DNA from: Dysgonomonas sp. 511
GTDB taxonomy: Bacteria > Bacteroidota > Bacteroidia > Bacteroidales > Dysgonomonadaceae
NCBI RefSeq assembly: GCF_010501105.1
Contig: NZ_QVMQ01000012.1
Coordinates: 34,604 to 98,603 of the forward strand
Direction of reading: 5' to 3'
Length of the DNA stretch: 64,000 nucleotides
Shown: positions 26,838 through 35,877 of the stretch, in pieces
How positions within the stretch are numbered: position 1 is the stretch's first letter
Layout of the letters: every line of letters begins with the position of its first letter
Notes under the pieces: model-generated
The model's database searches: none
What the model was told of the DNA's origin: nothing
The model's input: only the letters and a program-made list of their open reading frames with translations
Program-made: the position numbers and the translations under genes

Positions 26838-26883
26838 AAATTGAAAGTTGGAAGAGAACAAATTCATTTTCAACTTTCAATTT
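26838..26883. repeat. 13-bp inverted repeat in the mtaB leader
   Basis: AAATTGAAAGTTG (26838-26850) and CAACTTTCAATTT (26871-26883) are perfect inverted copies separated by 20 bases; a third partial copy follows at 26887-26896. It would form a hairpin in the mtaB 5' leader just before the start codon. Confidence 0.7.
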
Positions 26884-26906
26884 TTTACTTTCAATTTAAC
26901 CGATAA

Positions 26907-28217
26907 ATGATAGATAATTCAATATTCGAAAATAAGAAAGCAGCCTATCTTACCCTCGGATGCAAGCTTAATTTCGCCGAAACCTCTGCTATCGGCAGGC
27001 AATTGGCACAGGTGGGCGTCCGCAAGGCGAGGAAAGGAGAAATAGCCGATATCTGTGTTGTAAATACTTGTTCGGTGACAGAGCTTGCCGATAAAAAATG
27101 CAGGCAGGCAGTCCGCAAACTGATAAAGGAAAATCCAGGTGCATTTGTTATCGTTACAGGATGCTACGCCCAGTTGAAGCCCGAAGATATAGCCGGGATA
27201 GAGGGGGTAGACCTTGTACTGGGTTCGGAGCAAAAGCTGGATGTCGTTGCCTATCTCGATGAATTGAAGAAGAAGGATAAGGGTATAATTTTCACCACAA
27301 AAACAAACCAGATAAAGGCATTTGTACCCTCTTGTTCCCAAGAAGACCGCACACGCTACTTCCTGAAAGTGCAGGATGGTTGCGACTATTTCTGTTCGTT
27401 CTGCACCATTCCGTTTGCCCGTGGGCGAAGCCGCAACGGCACTATCGCCAGCATGGTAGAGCAGGCGAAAGAAGTGGTGGCAAAAGGCGGCAAGGAGATA
27501 GTGCTGACAGGGGTAAACATCGGCGACTTTGGCAAAACTACCGGAGAGTCTTTCTTCGACCTGATAAAAGCTTTGGACGAGGTGGAAGGTATTGAACGTT
27601 ACCGCATTTCTTCAATAGAACCTAACTTGCTGACTGACGAGATAATCGAATTTGTGGCATTGTCGAAAAGGTTTGCCCCGCATTTTCATATCCCTTTGCA
27701 ATCGGGAAGCGATACAGTACTCAAGTTGATGCGCCGCCGCTACGACACAGCGTTGTTTAAGCACAAGGTGGATAAAATAAAATCGGTAATGCCCGATGCT
27801 TTTATCGGAGTGGATGTAATAGTGGGAACACGTGGCGAGACGGACGAATGCTTTGAGGAGGCGCGTGCTTTCCTCGAAAATCTCGATTTTTCGCAACTTC
27901 ATGTTTTCACCTACTCCGAACGCCCGAATACGCAGGCATTGAAGATAGACCATAGTGTAGACCCCAAGACAAAACATGCACGTTGCCGCATATTGCTCGA
28001 TTTGTCGGACGAAAAGTTGCGAAAGTTTTACCTGTCGCAGCAAGGCCGTACCCGGAAGGTATTATACGAGCATACAGACTATGAGGGTATGATGCATGGT
28101 TTTACCGAAAACTACATCAAGGTGGAAACTCCGTATAATGAAAACAAAGTGAATGTCTTGTCGGAGGTAGTCCTTGATAGGTTTGACGAAGATAAAATAT
28201 TGTTTTCAGAAATATAA
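26907..28217 (+). CDS. mtaB: tRNA t6A37 methylthiotransferase MtaB
   Basis: Radical-SAM enzyme converting t6A to ms2t6A at position 37 of ANN-decoding tRNAs. The N-terminal UPF0004 domain supplies three cluster cysteines (TLGCKLN, NTCSVTE, VTGCYAQ). The radical-SAM motif CDYFCSFC (CxxxCxxC) follows, then the B12-independent SAM barrel and a C-terminal TRAM-like segment. 436 residues is normal. The start is the first ATG after the leader hairpin. Confidence 0.93.
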   Translation: MIDNSIFENKKAAYLTLGCKLNFAETSAIGRQLAQVGVRKARKGEIADICVVNTCSVTELADKKCRQAVRKLIKENPGAFVIVTGCYAQLKPEDIAGIEGVDLVLGSEQKLDVVAYLDELKKKDKGIIFTTKTNQIKAFVPSCSQEDRTRYFLKVQDGCDYFCSFCTIPFARGRSRNGTIASMVEQAKEVVAKGGKEIVLTGVNIGDFGKTTGESFFDLIKALDEVEGIERYRISSIEPNLLTDEIIEFVALSKRFAPHFHIPLQSGSDTVLKLMRRRYDTALFKHKVDKIKSVMPDAFIGVDVIVGTRGETDECFEEARAFLENLDFSQLHVFTYSERPNTQALKIDHSVDPKTKHARCRILLDLSDEKLRKFYLSQQGRTRKVLYEHTDYEGMMHGFTENYIKVETPYNENKVNVLSEVVLDRFDEDKILFSEI

Positions 28218-28226
28218 TATCAATGG

Positions 28227-28428
28227 CTTAGTAATAACTGTTAGGAAATATTTCGTTCCAATTTTTAGGATTGTTTTTAAGATAGTTTTTTCTTCCGCGA
28301 AGCGATGATAGCGGGCTATCTGAGCTGAGTGAAAGGAAAACTAGCCAAAAAACAGCTAAAAATGAACGAAGAAAGTTCTGGCTTTCCAGATGGAAACGAA
28401 TTTGTGATATTTCCTAACAGTTACTAAG
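28227..28428. mobile_element. MITE-like element with terminal inverted repeats (family B-like)
   Basis: About 200 bp between mtaB and its terminator. The ends are inverted copies: CTTAGTAATAACTGTTAGGA onward at 28227-28251, and its complement ATATTTCCTAACAGTTACTA onward at 28407-28428, differing by a three-base insertion. Inner arms also pair imperfectly and the centre contains TAGCGGGCTATCTGAG, similar to the element at 5288-5472. No ORF and no clear target duplication. Confidence 0.6.
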
Positions 28429-28431
28429 AAG

Positions 28432-28470
28432 GAGGGTGAATCTCCTTTTTCTATACATTCACCCTCTTTT
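28432..28470 (+). terminator. Intrinsic terminator of mtaB
   Basis: GAGGGTGAAT (28432-28441) and ATTCACCCTC (28457-28466), a perfect 10-bp stem, followed by TTTT. Confidence 0.7.
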
Positions 28471-28488
28471 AGCTCCTCTGGAATCTAC

Positions 28489-30027
28489 TTATTTCAGCTC
28501 CCGGTCTTTTGCTTCCGGATCGAAATGAGCCCCTGCAATGGCTAAGAATTGTTTCTTGAACGAATCCAATTTACCGGGATGGGTTTCAGCGAGATTTACG
28601 CGTTGTGCCGGATCGTTTTTAAGGTCGTACAATCCGTATCCGGGTAAATTCCCTATCTCGTTGCCGGTGATATTGCGCTCTTCACCTTTGTATGGCGGTA
28701 TCATCGCCCAATCTACAGCCCGAAAGGCAAGTTTGCCCTGCGCTTCCAGAACCAGGTTGTCACGTCCTTTCCCTTTCTTACCCATAAACGTATCAAGATG
28801 TTCCTCACTATCCAGATTGTCGGGGATATTGCCTCCTGTGAGTTTAGCTAACGAGGCCGGAAGATCGAGTTGGGAAATCAGTTCATCGGAAATCCCGGGC
28901 TCTATTTTACCTTTCCAATATACGAACAACGGTACATGAGTGCCTGCATCGAAAAGGCTGTACTTGCCGCCCCTCAATCCGCCCATAGGATCGTGGCTAC
29001 CGGCCATTTCTTTGGCAAAATCTTTATACCCGTCGTTCAATACCGGCCCATTGTCGCTCGAAAAGATTATCAGCGTATTTTCCAACAATCCTTCCGATTC
29101 GAGGTAAGCCATCAGTTCGCCTACACACCAGTCGGCTTCCATGATAGCGTCGCCACGTGCTCCCATCGTGGTCGATCCCACAAAACGCTGATGAGGTGCG
29201 CGAGGTACATGCGGTTGATGTAGTCCGTAGAACAGGAAAAACGGCTTATCTTTCGTGCTCCCGATAAAATCCTTTACTTTTCCCATAAAATAATCTGCCA
29301 TATCCTCATCCACCCATCTGGCGGCATGCCCCCCTTTCATATAGCCTATGCGGGGAATGCCATTTACGATAGAGTAATTATGCCCATGATCCCACATCAT
29401 TTTCAGCATTTCGGGGTTAGTAAGAGCTGTTGGCTCGCCTTCGAAATTGTTTTCATAATCCACTTCTATCCGATCGTTGGGGTCGAGGCCAACCACCTGC
29501 CCGTTTTCTACATATACAGTAGGCACACGGTCGTTTGTCGCTGCTATCAGGCACGAATAATCGAATCCTATCTCATTCGCTCCGGGTGTTATACGTTTAT
29601 TCCAGTCTACATTGCCCTCGCCCATACCCAGATGCCACTTGCCAATGGCTGCGGTATGATACCCGTTGGCTTGCATCATTGCAGGCATCGTATATTGCTC
29701 AGGGGATATAACCAGTGGAGCGTCTCCCGGCAATATCCTCACATCGCTATTGCGCCACGGGTACATCCCCGTCATAAGGGCATAGCGGCTCGGTGTAGAA
29801 GTGGCCGAGGTAGCGTATCCGTTCGTAAAGCATACGCCCTCGTTGGCCAGTCGGTCGATATTCGGCGTCGAGATAGTCGTGGAACCGTAAGCACTAACAT
29901 CGCCAAAGCCCAGATCGTCGGCAAGTATCACAATGATATTAGGCTTCTGCGGTTGGTCGTGATTTCCCGAACACCCTGCCAACAAGGCAGCAGGAATAGC
30001 CGGAATAAGAAGTGTTTTTTTCATCAT
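28489..30027 (-). CDS. Ser-type arylsulfatase lipoprotein
   Basis: 512 residues. Lipoprotein signal with lipobox LLAGC (Cys19), so surface or periplasmic. The alkaline-phosphatase-fold core begins IIVILADDLGFGD (metal Asp37/38). The sulfatase signature is S77-T-P-S-R followed by TG at 86-87, in which serine replaces the usual cysteine; such enzymes need the radical-SAM maturase anSME to form formylglycine. The later metal block FSSDNGPV is present. Substrate is unknown, though host or algal sulfated glycans are typical. Either of two adjacent ATG codons could start it. Confidence 0.93.
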   Translation of the reverse strand: MMKKTLLIPAIPAALLAGCSGNHDQPQKPNIIVILADDLGFGDVSAYGSTTISTPNIDRLANEGVCFTNGYATSATSTPSRYALMTGMYPWRNSDVRILPGDAPLVISPEQYTMPAMMQANGYHTAAIGKWHLGMGEGNVDWNKRITPGANEIGFDYSCLIAATNDRVPTVYVENGQVVGLDPNDRIEVDYENNFEGEPTALTNPEMLKMMWDHGHNYSIVNGIPRIGYMKGGHAARWVDEDMADYFMGKVKDFIGSTKDKPFFLFYGLHQPHVPRAPHQRFVGSTTMGARGDAIMEADWCVGELMAYLESEGLLENTLIIFSSDNGPVLNDGYKDFAKEMAGSHDPMGGLRGGKYSLFDAGTHVPLFVYWKGKIEPGISDELISQLDLPASLAKLTGGNIPDNLDSEEHLDTFMGKKGKGRDNLVLEAQGKLAFRAVDWAMIPPYKGEERNITGNEIGNLPGYGLYDLKNDPAQRVNLAETHPGKLDSFKKQFLAIAGAHFDPEAKDRELK

Positions 30028-30684
30028 TTAATAATTTAGATATTAGTTATGCGAATTGACAATTGAAGAATAAGTAAGCTTGTTTCATTGTTACTTTTGA
30101 GTTTTTTGTTAACATTAATATGTAATCAACCAACGATTGATTTAACCTATTTTTGCAATACATAGTTAAAAAGTAACACATGTAACACTTTTCTTCTATT
30201 TTTCGCCTGTTACTTTTTCTTATTGCCACTTTTTTTCTTGCTATAAGCTCCTCCCCTTGCTATAGATAAATTTTTCTACTGCTTATTGGCATTACTAAAA
30301 TAATTAAAATACTTCTGTCAATAAGTCCCAATTCTCTCCGGAGCATTTCTTTTGTACGAATTTTGAAACATTCCGTATGTTTTTATAAAGAAGCACTTCT
30401 GTGACTGTGTTGTATTTATAATTCAGGATATTGGAGTCTCTGTTTATACAATTATATAGATCTTATGTTTGAATTTATTGCTTAGACGCGGTTACAGTTT
30501 TTTGAGGCTTTTTATGCTTGCTGTTCCTAAAAAGACAAAAGTCTGTTAAATTACGTTTTTCGCCTTGACTATTTCATTTTTTTACCCTTTATTTGCATTG
30601 TTGAAATAAGATTTTGTATAACTGTTAAAACCAAATTGGCCTATAGGATAAACATTACTCTGTAAAATTAAAATATAAGAGATA
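30028..30684. other. 657-base divergent intergenic region
   Basis: Contains a degenerate GTTACTTTT-type repeat (30169-30218), isolated -7-like boxes (TATTTTTG at 30148-30155, TATGTTTG at 30464-30471) and, near the right end, the sigma-factor promoter. A 60-codon open frame on the minus strand has no supporting features. Nothing else recognisable. Confidence 0.6.
30565..30595 (+). promoter_or_regulatory. Probable promoter of the sigma-factor gene
   Basis: TTG (30565-30567), 20 bases, TTTATTTG (30588-30595); one mismatch to TAnnTTTG. Confidence 0.45.
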
Positions 30685-31278
30685 ATGGAAGAAACATTGG
30701 TAAAGATGACCGATGAACAATTGGTTGTAAATTATTCTAATGGCAATAATCTTGCTTTTGACATACTTCTCGAACGGCACAAACAAAGTGTCTTCAACTA
30801 TATTTTCTTCATCGTACGCAATAAAGAACTGGCAGAAGATATCTTTCAGGAAACCTTTATAAAAGCCATTGTAACCATCAAACAGGGGCGTTATACCGAA
30901 ACAGGTAAATTCAGGGCGTGGATATCGCGTATAGCACACAACCTCATCATCGACCATTTTCGTCAGGAGAAAAACGAGAATACAGTTTCGAACGACGAAG
31001 CCCAGCTCGACTTGCTCAACAATCCGTTGCTTTGCGAAAGCACTATAGAAGACAGGCTTATAAAAACACAGATAGCCACCGACATACAAAAACTGATCTC
31101 CTACCTGCCCGACAGCCAAAGAGAGGTGCTGTTTATGCGCTATTATCAGGATTTGAGCTTCAAAGAAATAGCAGACCAGACAGGAGTCAGTATAAACACG
31201 GCATTGGGACGTATGCGCTATGCCATATTGAATATGCGGCGTATGGCTGAAGAAAATAACATTGTACTTACGCTATAA
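30685..31278 (+). CDS. RNA polymerase sigma-70 family (ECF-type) factor
   Basis: 197 residues. Region 2 contains NYIFFIVRNKELAEDIFQET and the W-containing -10 recognition helix GKFRAWISRIAHNLIID. Region 4 has LPDSQREVLFMRYYQDLSFK and a helix-turn-helix EIADQTGVSINTALGRMRYA. No anti-sigma gene is adjacent, so if it is regulated by one, the gene lies elsewhere. It has its own promoter and stands alone; its terminator has been split by a repeat element. Confidence 0.93.
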   Translation: MEETLVKMTDEQLVVNYSNGNNLAFDILLERHKQSVFNYIFFIVRNKELAEDIFQETFIKAIVTIKQGRYTETGKFRAWISRIAHNLIIDHFRQEKNENTVSNDEAQLDLLNNPLLCESTIEDRLIKTQIATDIQKLISYLPDSQREVLFMRYYQDLSFKEIADQTGVSINTALGRMRYAILNMRRMAEENNIVLTL

Positions 31279-31319
31279 GCATAATTTCTCATACACACTT
31301 TTTTTCTTATTAGCATCAA

Positions 31320-31511
31320 ACTCCTCTTTTCACCCAGGGCAAACGCATGAAAAAATGATATTCCGGTTTTGGCTACTGTAGGGGCGAATTATCATTCGCC
31401 CGCAGATTTTTTCTATTTCGGGCGAATGGTAATTCGCCCCTACAAAACTCAGAATTGAGTTCGAATAAATTTCATGCGTTTGCTCTGTCTTTTCACCCCG
31501 GAAAGAGGAGT
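31320..31511 (+). terminator. Sigma-factor terminator interrupted by a repeat element
   Basis: ACTCCTCTTT (31320-31329) and AAAGAGGAGT (31502-31511) are perfect 10-bp inverted copies followed by CTTGTTTTA. Removing the element and one copy of the duplicated target leaves a nine-base loop, a standard intrinsic terminator. In the present state the arms are 172 bases apart. Confidence 0.6.
31335..31487. mobile_element. MITE-like element, family A, copy 1
   Basis: 153 bp. Ends CAGGGCAAACGCATGAA and TTCATGCGTTTGCTCTG are inverted (one mismatch). The inner palindrome pairs TAGGGGCGAATTATCATTCG with its near complement before 31443. The element is flanked by the direct repeat TCTTTTCACC(C) at 31325-31335 and 31488-31498, a 10-11 bp target duplication. 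No coding capacity, so it must be moved by an enzyme encoded elsewhere. Copy 2 is at 53585-53755 and a decayed copy at 41883-41952. Confidence 0.75.
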
Positions 31512-31570
31512 CTTGTTTTATATATAACTGCGCGCAGAAAGGATTATTAGGACAGGATAGTTTAAAGGAT

Positions 31571-31578
31571 TATCTTTG
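31571..31578 (+). promoter_or_regulatory. -7 element of the amidinotransferase-like gene
   Basis: TATCTTTG, 22 bases before the ATG; the leader would be only about 15 bases. Confidence 0.5.
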
Positions 31579-31599
31579 TAGCGGATAATACAGATATTT

Positions 31600-32514
31600 A
31601 TGATATTGAATATTAAGAACGAGACTGCACCGCTAAAAACAGTAGTATTGGGGCAACCTTATTCCAACGGGAAAGAACCAAAGCTGGAAGAAACATACGA
31701 CGCCAAATCGTACGAAACTGTGCTCAATGCAACATATCCTACCGAAGAAGATATTGCTGCCGAAATGAATAGTTTCGAACAAGTATTAGTAAGGCATGGT
31801 GTAGAAGTATTGCGCCCGTTGATCCTGCCAAACAGCAACCAGGTATATGCGCGCGATGTGGCATTTGTGATAGACGACAAAATAATAACATCGAACATTA
31901 TCCCCGACCGTGCCGACGAACAGGAAGCCTATGCACCAATATACAGCCAGATAGCTTTCAACAAGATATACAACCTGCCCGAAAAAGCCCATGTGGAGGG
32001 TGGTGATGTGGTGTTGTGCAACGATACTGTTTTTGTGGGTACATATACCGAACACGATTATCCGCAATATAAAACGGCACGTACAAACGCCTATGCTATA
32101 TCTTTCCTGAAAGAACTTTTCCCCGATAAGACATTTATAGCCCTCGAACTCGAAAAAAACGATACCGATCCACGGAAAGGCATTCTCCATCTCGACTGCA
32201 CATTTATGCCTGTAGCAAACGATAAGGCAATAATCTACAGAGAAGGGTTCAGGGACAGGAAAGACTATAATCTTCTGCTCGACTTCTTCGGAAAAGATAA
32301 TGTCTTTGAGATCACGCAAGAGGAAATGTATTATATGAACACCAATGTGTTCTCTATTTCGCCACAAATAGTAGTCAGCGAAGAAAGATTTACGCGCCTC
32401 AACCATCATATGCAGCACGAATGGGGGCTAACAGTAGAGGCTATCCCTTATTTCGAAATATCGAAAATGGGCGGGTTGCTTCGTTGCTCTACCTTACCAT
32501 TGGTTAGAGAATAA
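31600..32514 (+). CDS. Amidinotransferase-superfamily hydrolase (arginine deiminase/DDAH-like)
   Basis: 304 residues of the pentein fold, acting on guanidino groups. Substrate-binding VEGGDVVLCND, catalytic His in GILHLDCTF and catalytic Cys296 in LLRCSTLPL are all in the expected order; the acidic residues of the R-x-D type are in VYARDVAFV. The short length and lack of an arginine deiminase helical insert favour a DDAH-like or small-substrate deiminase. The true substrate is not determinable here. Single-gene transcript. Confidence 0.82.
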   Translation: MILNIKNETAPLKTVVLGQPYSNGKEPKLEETYDAKSYETVLNATYPTEEDIAAEMNSFEQVLVRHGVEVLRPLILPNSNQVYARDVAFVIDDKIITSNIIPDRADEQEAYAPIYSQIAFNKIYNLPEKAHVEGGDVVLCNDTVFVGTYTEHDYPQYKTARTNAYAISFLKELFPDKTFIALELEKNDTDPRKGILHLDCTFMPVANDKAIIYREGFRDRKDYNLLLDFFGKDNVFEITQEEMYYMNTNVFSISPQIVVSEERFTRLNHHMQHEWGLTVEAIPYFEISKMGGLLRCSTLPLVRE

Positions 32515-32565
32515 CTTTGTGCTGGTTTAAGAAGGCTATAAATGCAAACAAATCAATCAATTGAT

Positions 32566-32573
32566 TATCTTTG
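32566..32573 (+). promoter_or_regulatory. -7 element of mutS2
   Basis: TATCTTTG, 21 bases before the GTG start at 32594. No clear -33 box. Confidence 0.45.
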
Positions 32574-32593
32574 CAGCCTAAAAGTTAGAAAAA

Positions 32594-35053
32594 GTGATTT
32601 ATCCGGATAATTTTGAATCGAAAATAGGGTTCGACAAGATAAGGCAGATATTAGCCGACAGATGTTTAAGCCCATTAGGACGGGAAAAAGTCGAAGAAAT
32701 GGCTTTCTCCTCCCGATACACAGATATACAGGAAGCTCTGTCGCAAACCGACGAGTTTATCCGCATAATAAAAGAAGAGGACAATTTTCCAACCAACTAT
32801 TTCCTGGATGTACGCCCTTCGCTAAAAAGCATCAGGGTAGAAGGTACGTGGATCGACGAAAGCGCATTGTTCGACCTGCGCCGTTCGTTGCAAACGATAC
32901 GTGAGATTGTCAGCTTCCTGAAAAAAGAGGATGAAGATAATACTCCCTACCCACATTTATATACACTAGCGGGCGAAGTTGCCGTATTTCCCGGACTGAT
33001 AAACCAGATAGACAGGATTCTCGACAAATTCGGACGTATAAAAGACAATGCTTCTTCCGAGTTGAACCGTATCCGTAAAGAAATATTGCAGGTATCGGGC
33101 GGTATATCCAAAAGCTTGAACAGTATTCTCAGGCAGGCTCAAAGCGAAGGATTGGTAGAAAAAGATATAGCACCTACCATGCGCGATGGGCGGCTGGTCA
33201 TACCTGTTGCCCCTGCTTTCAAGCGTAAGATAAAAGGAATAGTACACGACGAATCGGCTACAGGAAAGACCGTGTTTATAGAACCTGCCGAAGTGGTAGA
33301 AGCCAACAACCGTATCCGCGAGCTCGAAAGCGAAGAACGCCGCGAGATAATAAAAATACTTACTGCTTTTACCAACGAACTGCGACCTCTTGTGCCCGAA
33401 ATACTGCAATCGTACGAATTTCTGGCGATGATAGACTTTATCCGTTCCAAAGCTGCTTTTGCCATTGACATAGACGCAATAAAACCGGCGATGGAAGACA
33501 AACAGATCGTACGCTGGTACACAGCAAAGCACCCCCTATTGTTTATTTCGCACCGGAGGCAAAACAGGCAGATAGTTCCTCTCGATATAGAATTGGAAGA
33601 CGATAAACGACTGCTAATTATATCGGGGCCTAATGCCGGGGGTAAATCCGTATGTCTGAAAACAGTGGGACTGTTGCAATATATGGTGCAATGCGGTGTT
33701 CCCATCCCGTTGGACGAAAGGTCGGTTGTCGGCATATTCGAGCATATATTTATAGATATAGGCGATGAACAATCCATAGAAAACGACCTGAGTACCTACA
33801 GCTCGCACCTTACCAATATGAAGTTCTTTGTAAGGAACTGCGATGCGAAAACGATACTGCTGATAGACGAATTTGGAGGAGGTACAGAGCCGCAGATAGG
33901 AGGAGCCATTGCCGAGTCGCTGCTCAAGCGGTTCAATCAAAGGGGCGCATTCGGCGTAATCACTACCCACTATCAAAACCTGAAGCATTTTGCTAACGAA
34001 AACAAGGGAGTGGTTAACGGCGCTATGCTTTACGACCGCCACCTGATGCAGCCGTTGTTTACACTGGCTATCGGCAATCCGGGTAGCTCGTTCGCTATCG
34101 AAATAGCCCGGAAGATAGGTTTGCCGGAAGATGTAATTGCCGATGCTTCCGAAATTGTAGGTAGCGACTATATCAATATGGACAAATACTTGCAAGACAT
34201 AGTACGCGACAAGCGTTACTGGGAAACCAAGCGACAGAATATCAGGCAGAAAGAGAAGCGGCTCGAAGAGGTTACGGAGAATTACGAAACCGACCTTTTG
34301 TCAGTAGAAAAGCAGCGGAAAGAAATACTGCGCCAGGCAAAAACAGAAGCCGAACGTATCTTGTCCGAAGCCAATGCCAAGATAGAAAATACGATACGCA
34401 CGATACGCGAATCGCAAGCAGAGAAAGAAAAGACCAAACAGGCAAGGCTCGAACTAAGCGACTTCCGTTCTTCCCTCGAAAACGAGGCTCCGGCTGACGG
34501 CAAGATAGCACGGAAGATAGAGAAGTTGAAGAATAAAGACAAGAACAAAAAGAAGAAAGAAAAAGCGCAGGGACAAACAGCCCAACCCGAAATAACTGTT
34601 GGCGACAACGTACGCATAAAAGGGCAGACATCGGTAGGGCAGGTGCTCGACATACAGAAAGGAAATGCAACTGTGGCTTTCGGCATGATCAAATCGACAG
34701 CAAAACTCGATACGCTGGAGTATGTAAGCAAGAACCAGCAAAAACGCGAAAAAAAGCCCACAATGGTCAGTGCTGCCGTAAGCGACGATATGCGCGAGAA
34801 GAAGTTGAACTTCAAGCAAGATATAGACGTAAGGGGTATGCGCGGCGATGAAGCATTACAGGCTGTAATGTATTTTATCGACGATGCCATTCTGGTAGGC
34901 GTATCGCGTGTACGCATACTGCATGGCACAGGTACAGGGGCGTTGAGGCAGATAATCAGGGACTACTTGCGAACCGTACCGGGAGTCTACAATTATCAGG
35001 ATGAGCATGTACAATTCGGCGGTGCAGGAATTACGGTTGTCGACCTCGATTAA
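32594..35053 (+). CDS. mutS2: Endonuclease MutS2
   Basis: 819 residues. A MutS core without the mismatch-recognition domain: helical clamp, then ATPase with Walker A GPNAGGKSV near residue 344, DLSTYSSHLTN and Walker B LLIDEFGGGTEP. A charged coiled coil spans about 515-660. The C-terminal Smr nuclease domain begins DVRGMRGDEALQ and includes RILHGTGTGALRQIIRDYL. The family is linked to suppression of recombination and to rescue of collided ribosomes. The start codon is GTG (MIYPDNFES). Confidence 0.95.
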   Translation: MIYPDNFESKIGFDKIRQILADRCLSPLGREKVEEMAFSSRYTDIQEALSQTDEFIRIIKEEDNFPTNYFLDVRPSLKSIRVEGTWIDESALFDLRRSLQTIREIVSFLKKEDEDNTPYPHLYTLAGEVAVFPGLINQIDRILDKFGRIKDNASSELNRIRKEILQVSGGISKSLNSILRQAQSEGLVEKDIAPTMRDGRLVIPVAPAFKRKIKGIVHDESATGKTVFIEPAEVVEANNRIRELESEERREIIKILTAFTNELRPLVPEILQSYEFLAMIDFIRSKAAFAIDIDAIKPAMEDKQIVRWYTAKHPLLFISHRRQNRQIVPLDIELEDDKRLLIISGPNAGGKSVCLKTVGLLQYMVQCGVPIPLDERSVVGIFEHIFIDIGDEQSIENDLSTYSSHLTNMKFFVRNCDAKTILLIDEFGGGTEPQIGGAIAESLLKRFNQRGAFGVITTHYQNLKHFANENKGVVNGAMLYDRHLMQPLFTLAIGNPGSSFAIEIARKIGLPEDVIADASEIVGSDYINMDKYLQDIVRDKRYWETKRQNIRQKEKRLEEVTENYETDLLSVEKQRKEILRQAKTEAERILSEANAKIENTIRTIRESQAEKEKTKQARLELSDFRSSLENEAPADGKIARKIEKLKNKDKNKKKKEKAQGQTAQPEITVGDNVRIKGQTSVGQVLDIQKGNATVAFGMIKSTAKLDTLEYVSKNQQKREKKPTMVSAAVSDDMREKKLNFKQDIDVRGMRGDEALQAVMYFIDDAILVGVSRVRILHGTGTGALRQIIRDYLRTVPGVYNYQDEHVQFGGAGITVVDLD

Positions 35054-35114
35054 TATTGGCACTATTGTTGCTGTATATCTTCTGTATTAATCAATCAACG
35101 AACACGGAACAAAC

Positions 35115-35792
35115 ATGAATAAAACTGCGACAATAATAGGAAGTACAGGGATGGTAGGCTCTCTTCTACTCAGGGTATTGCTCTCCGGCAATGCTTATGA
35201 TAGGGTCATCATCTTTGTACGCAACAAGGTGAAAGCATCGCATCCGAAACTGATACAGCACGTTGTCGACTTCGACAATCCGGAAACTTACCAAGACCTG
35301 ATAGAAGAAGGCGATATGTACTGCTGCCTTGGTACAACCATAAAAAAGGCAAAGACCCAAGAAGCTTTCGAAAAAGTAGACCTAACTTATCCTATAGAGT
35401 TTGCTAAAGCGGGAGTAGCAAAAGGCATAAAGCAATTTCTTATAGTATCTTCTCTCGGCGCAGATCCACAGTCTGGCAACTTCTACTTGCGGACTAAGGG
35501 GAAATGTGAGGAAGCATTGCGGGTACAGGCATTCAAGTCGATCTCGATATTCCGCCCATCGCTGCTGTTGGGCAGGAGAAAAGAATTCAGGCTGGGTGAA
35601 AAGCTTCTGACTATCTTCATGGGTATAATCTCTGTCTTTATGGTTGGCCCGCTGAGGAAGTACAGGGCTATAAGAGCCAAGAAAGTAGCTTACGCCATGT
35701 ATGCCATAGCCCGGCGGGGTACTGTCGGATTCCATGCCTACGAATCGGACGAAATAGCCGATATATATTCGCAGGAGAGATTAAGGAAATAG
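35115..35792 (+). CDS. NAD(P)-binding atypical short-chain reductase-like protein
   Basis: 225 residues. Rossmann start ATIIGSTGMVGSLLLRVLL, then DMYCCLGTTIKKAKTQEAF and FLIVSSLGADPQSGNFYLRTKG, the pattern of the HTATIP2/YbjT-type extended atypical SDR group. A hydrophobic segment near 170-185 might contact membrane. No catalytic tetrad can be assigned with certainty; enzyme activity unknown. Follows mutS2 by 61 bases, so co-transcription is possible. Confidence 0.8.
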   Translation: MNKTATIIGSTGMVGSLLLRVLLSGNAYDRVIIFVRNKVKASHPKLIQHVVDFDNPETYQDLIEEGDMYCCLGTTIKKAKTQEAFEKVDLTYPIEFAKAGVAKGIKQFLIVSSLGADPQSGNFYLRTKGKCEEALRVQAFKSISIFRPSLLLGRRKEFRLGEKLLTIFMGIISVFMVGPLRKYRAIRAKKVAYAMYAIARRGTVGFHAYESDEIADIYSQERLRK

Positions 35793-35821
35793 CTAACTGT
35801 TTGTGTGCGAGTTATATATAC

Positions 35822-35857
35822 AAGAAGGCTGGTTTCTCGATAGAGACCAGCCTTCTT
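35822..35857. terminator. Bidirectional intrinsic terminator
   Basis: AAGAAGGCTGGT (35822-35833) pairs with ACCAGCCTTCTT (35846-35857) over 12 bp between two convergent genes; T-rich on the plus side and A-rich before the stem for the minus side. Confidence 0.8.
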
Positions 35858-35877
35858 TAGTATGATAAAATCCCTTA

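Noticed and set aside
30047..30229. 60-codon minus-strand frame upstream of the sulfatase
   Set aside because: No signal, motif or promoter; it runs through a degenerate intergenic repeat.
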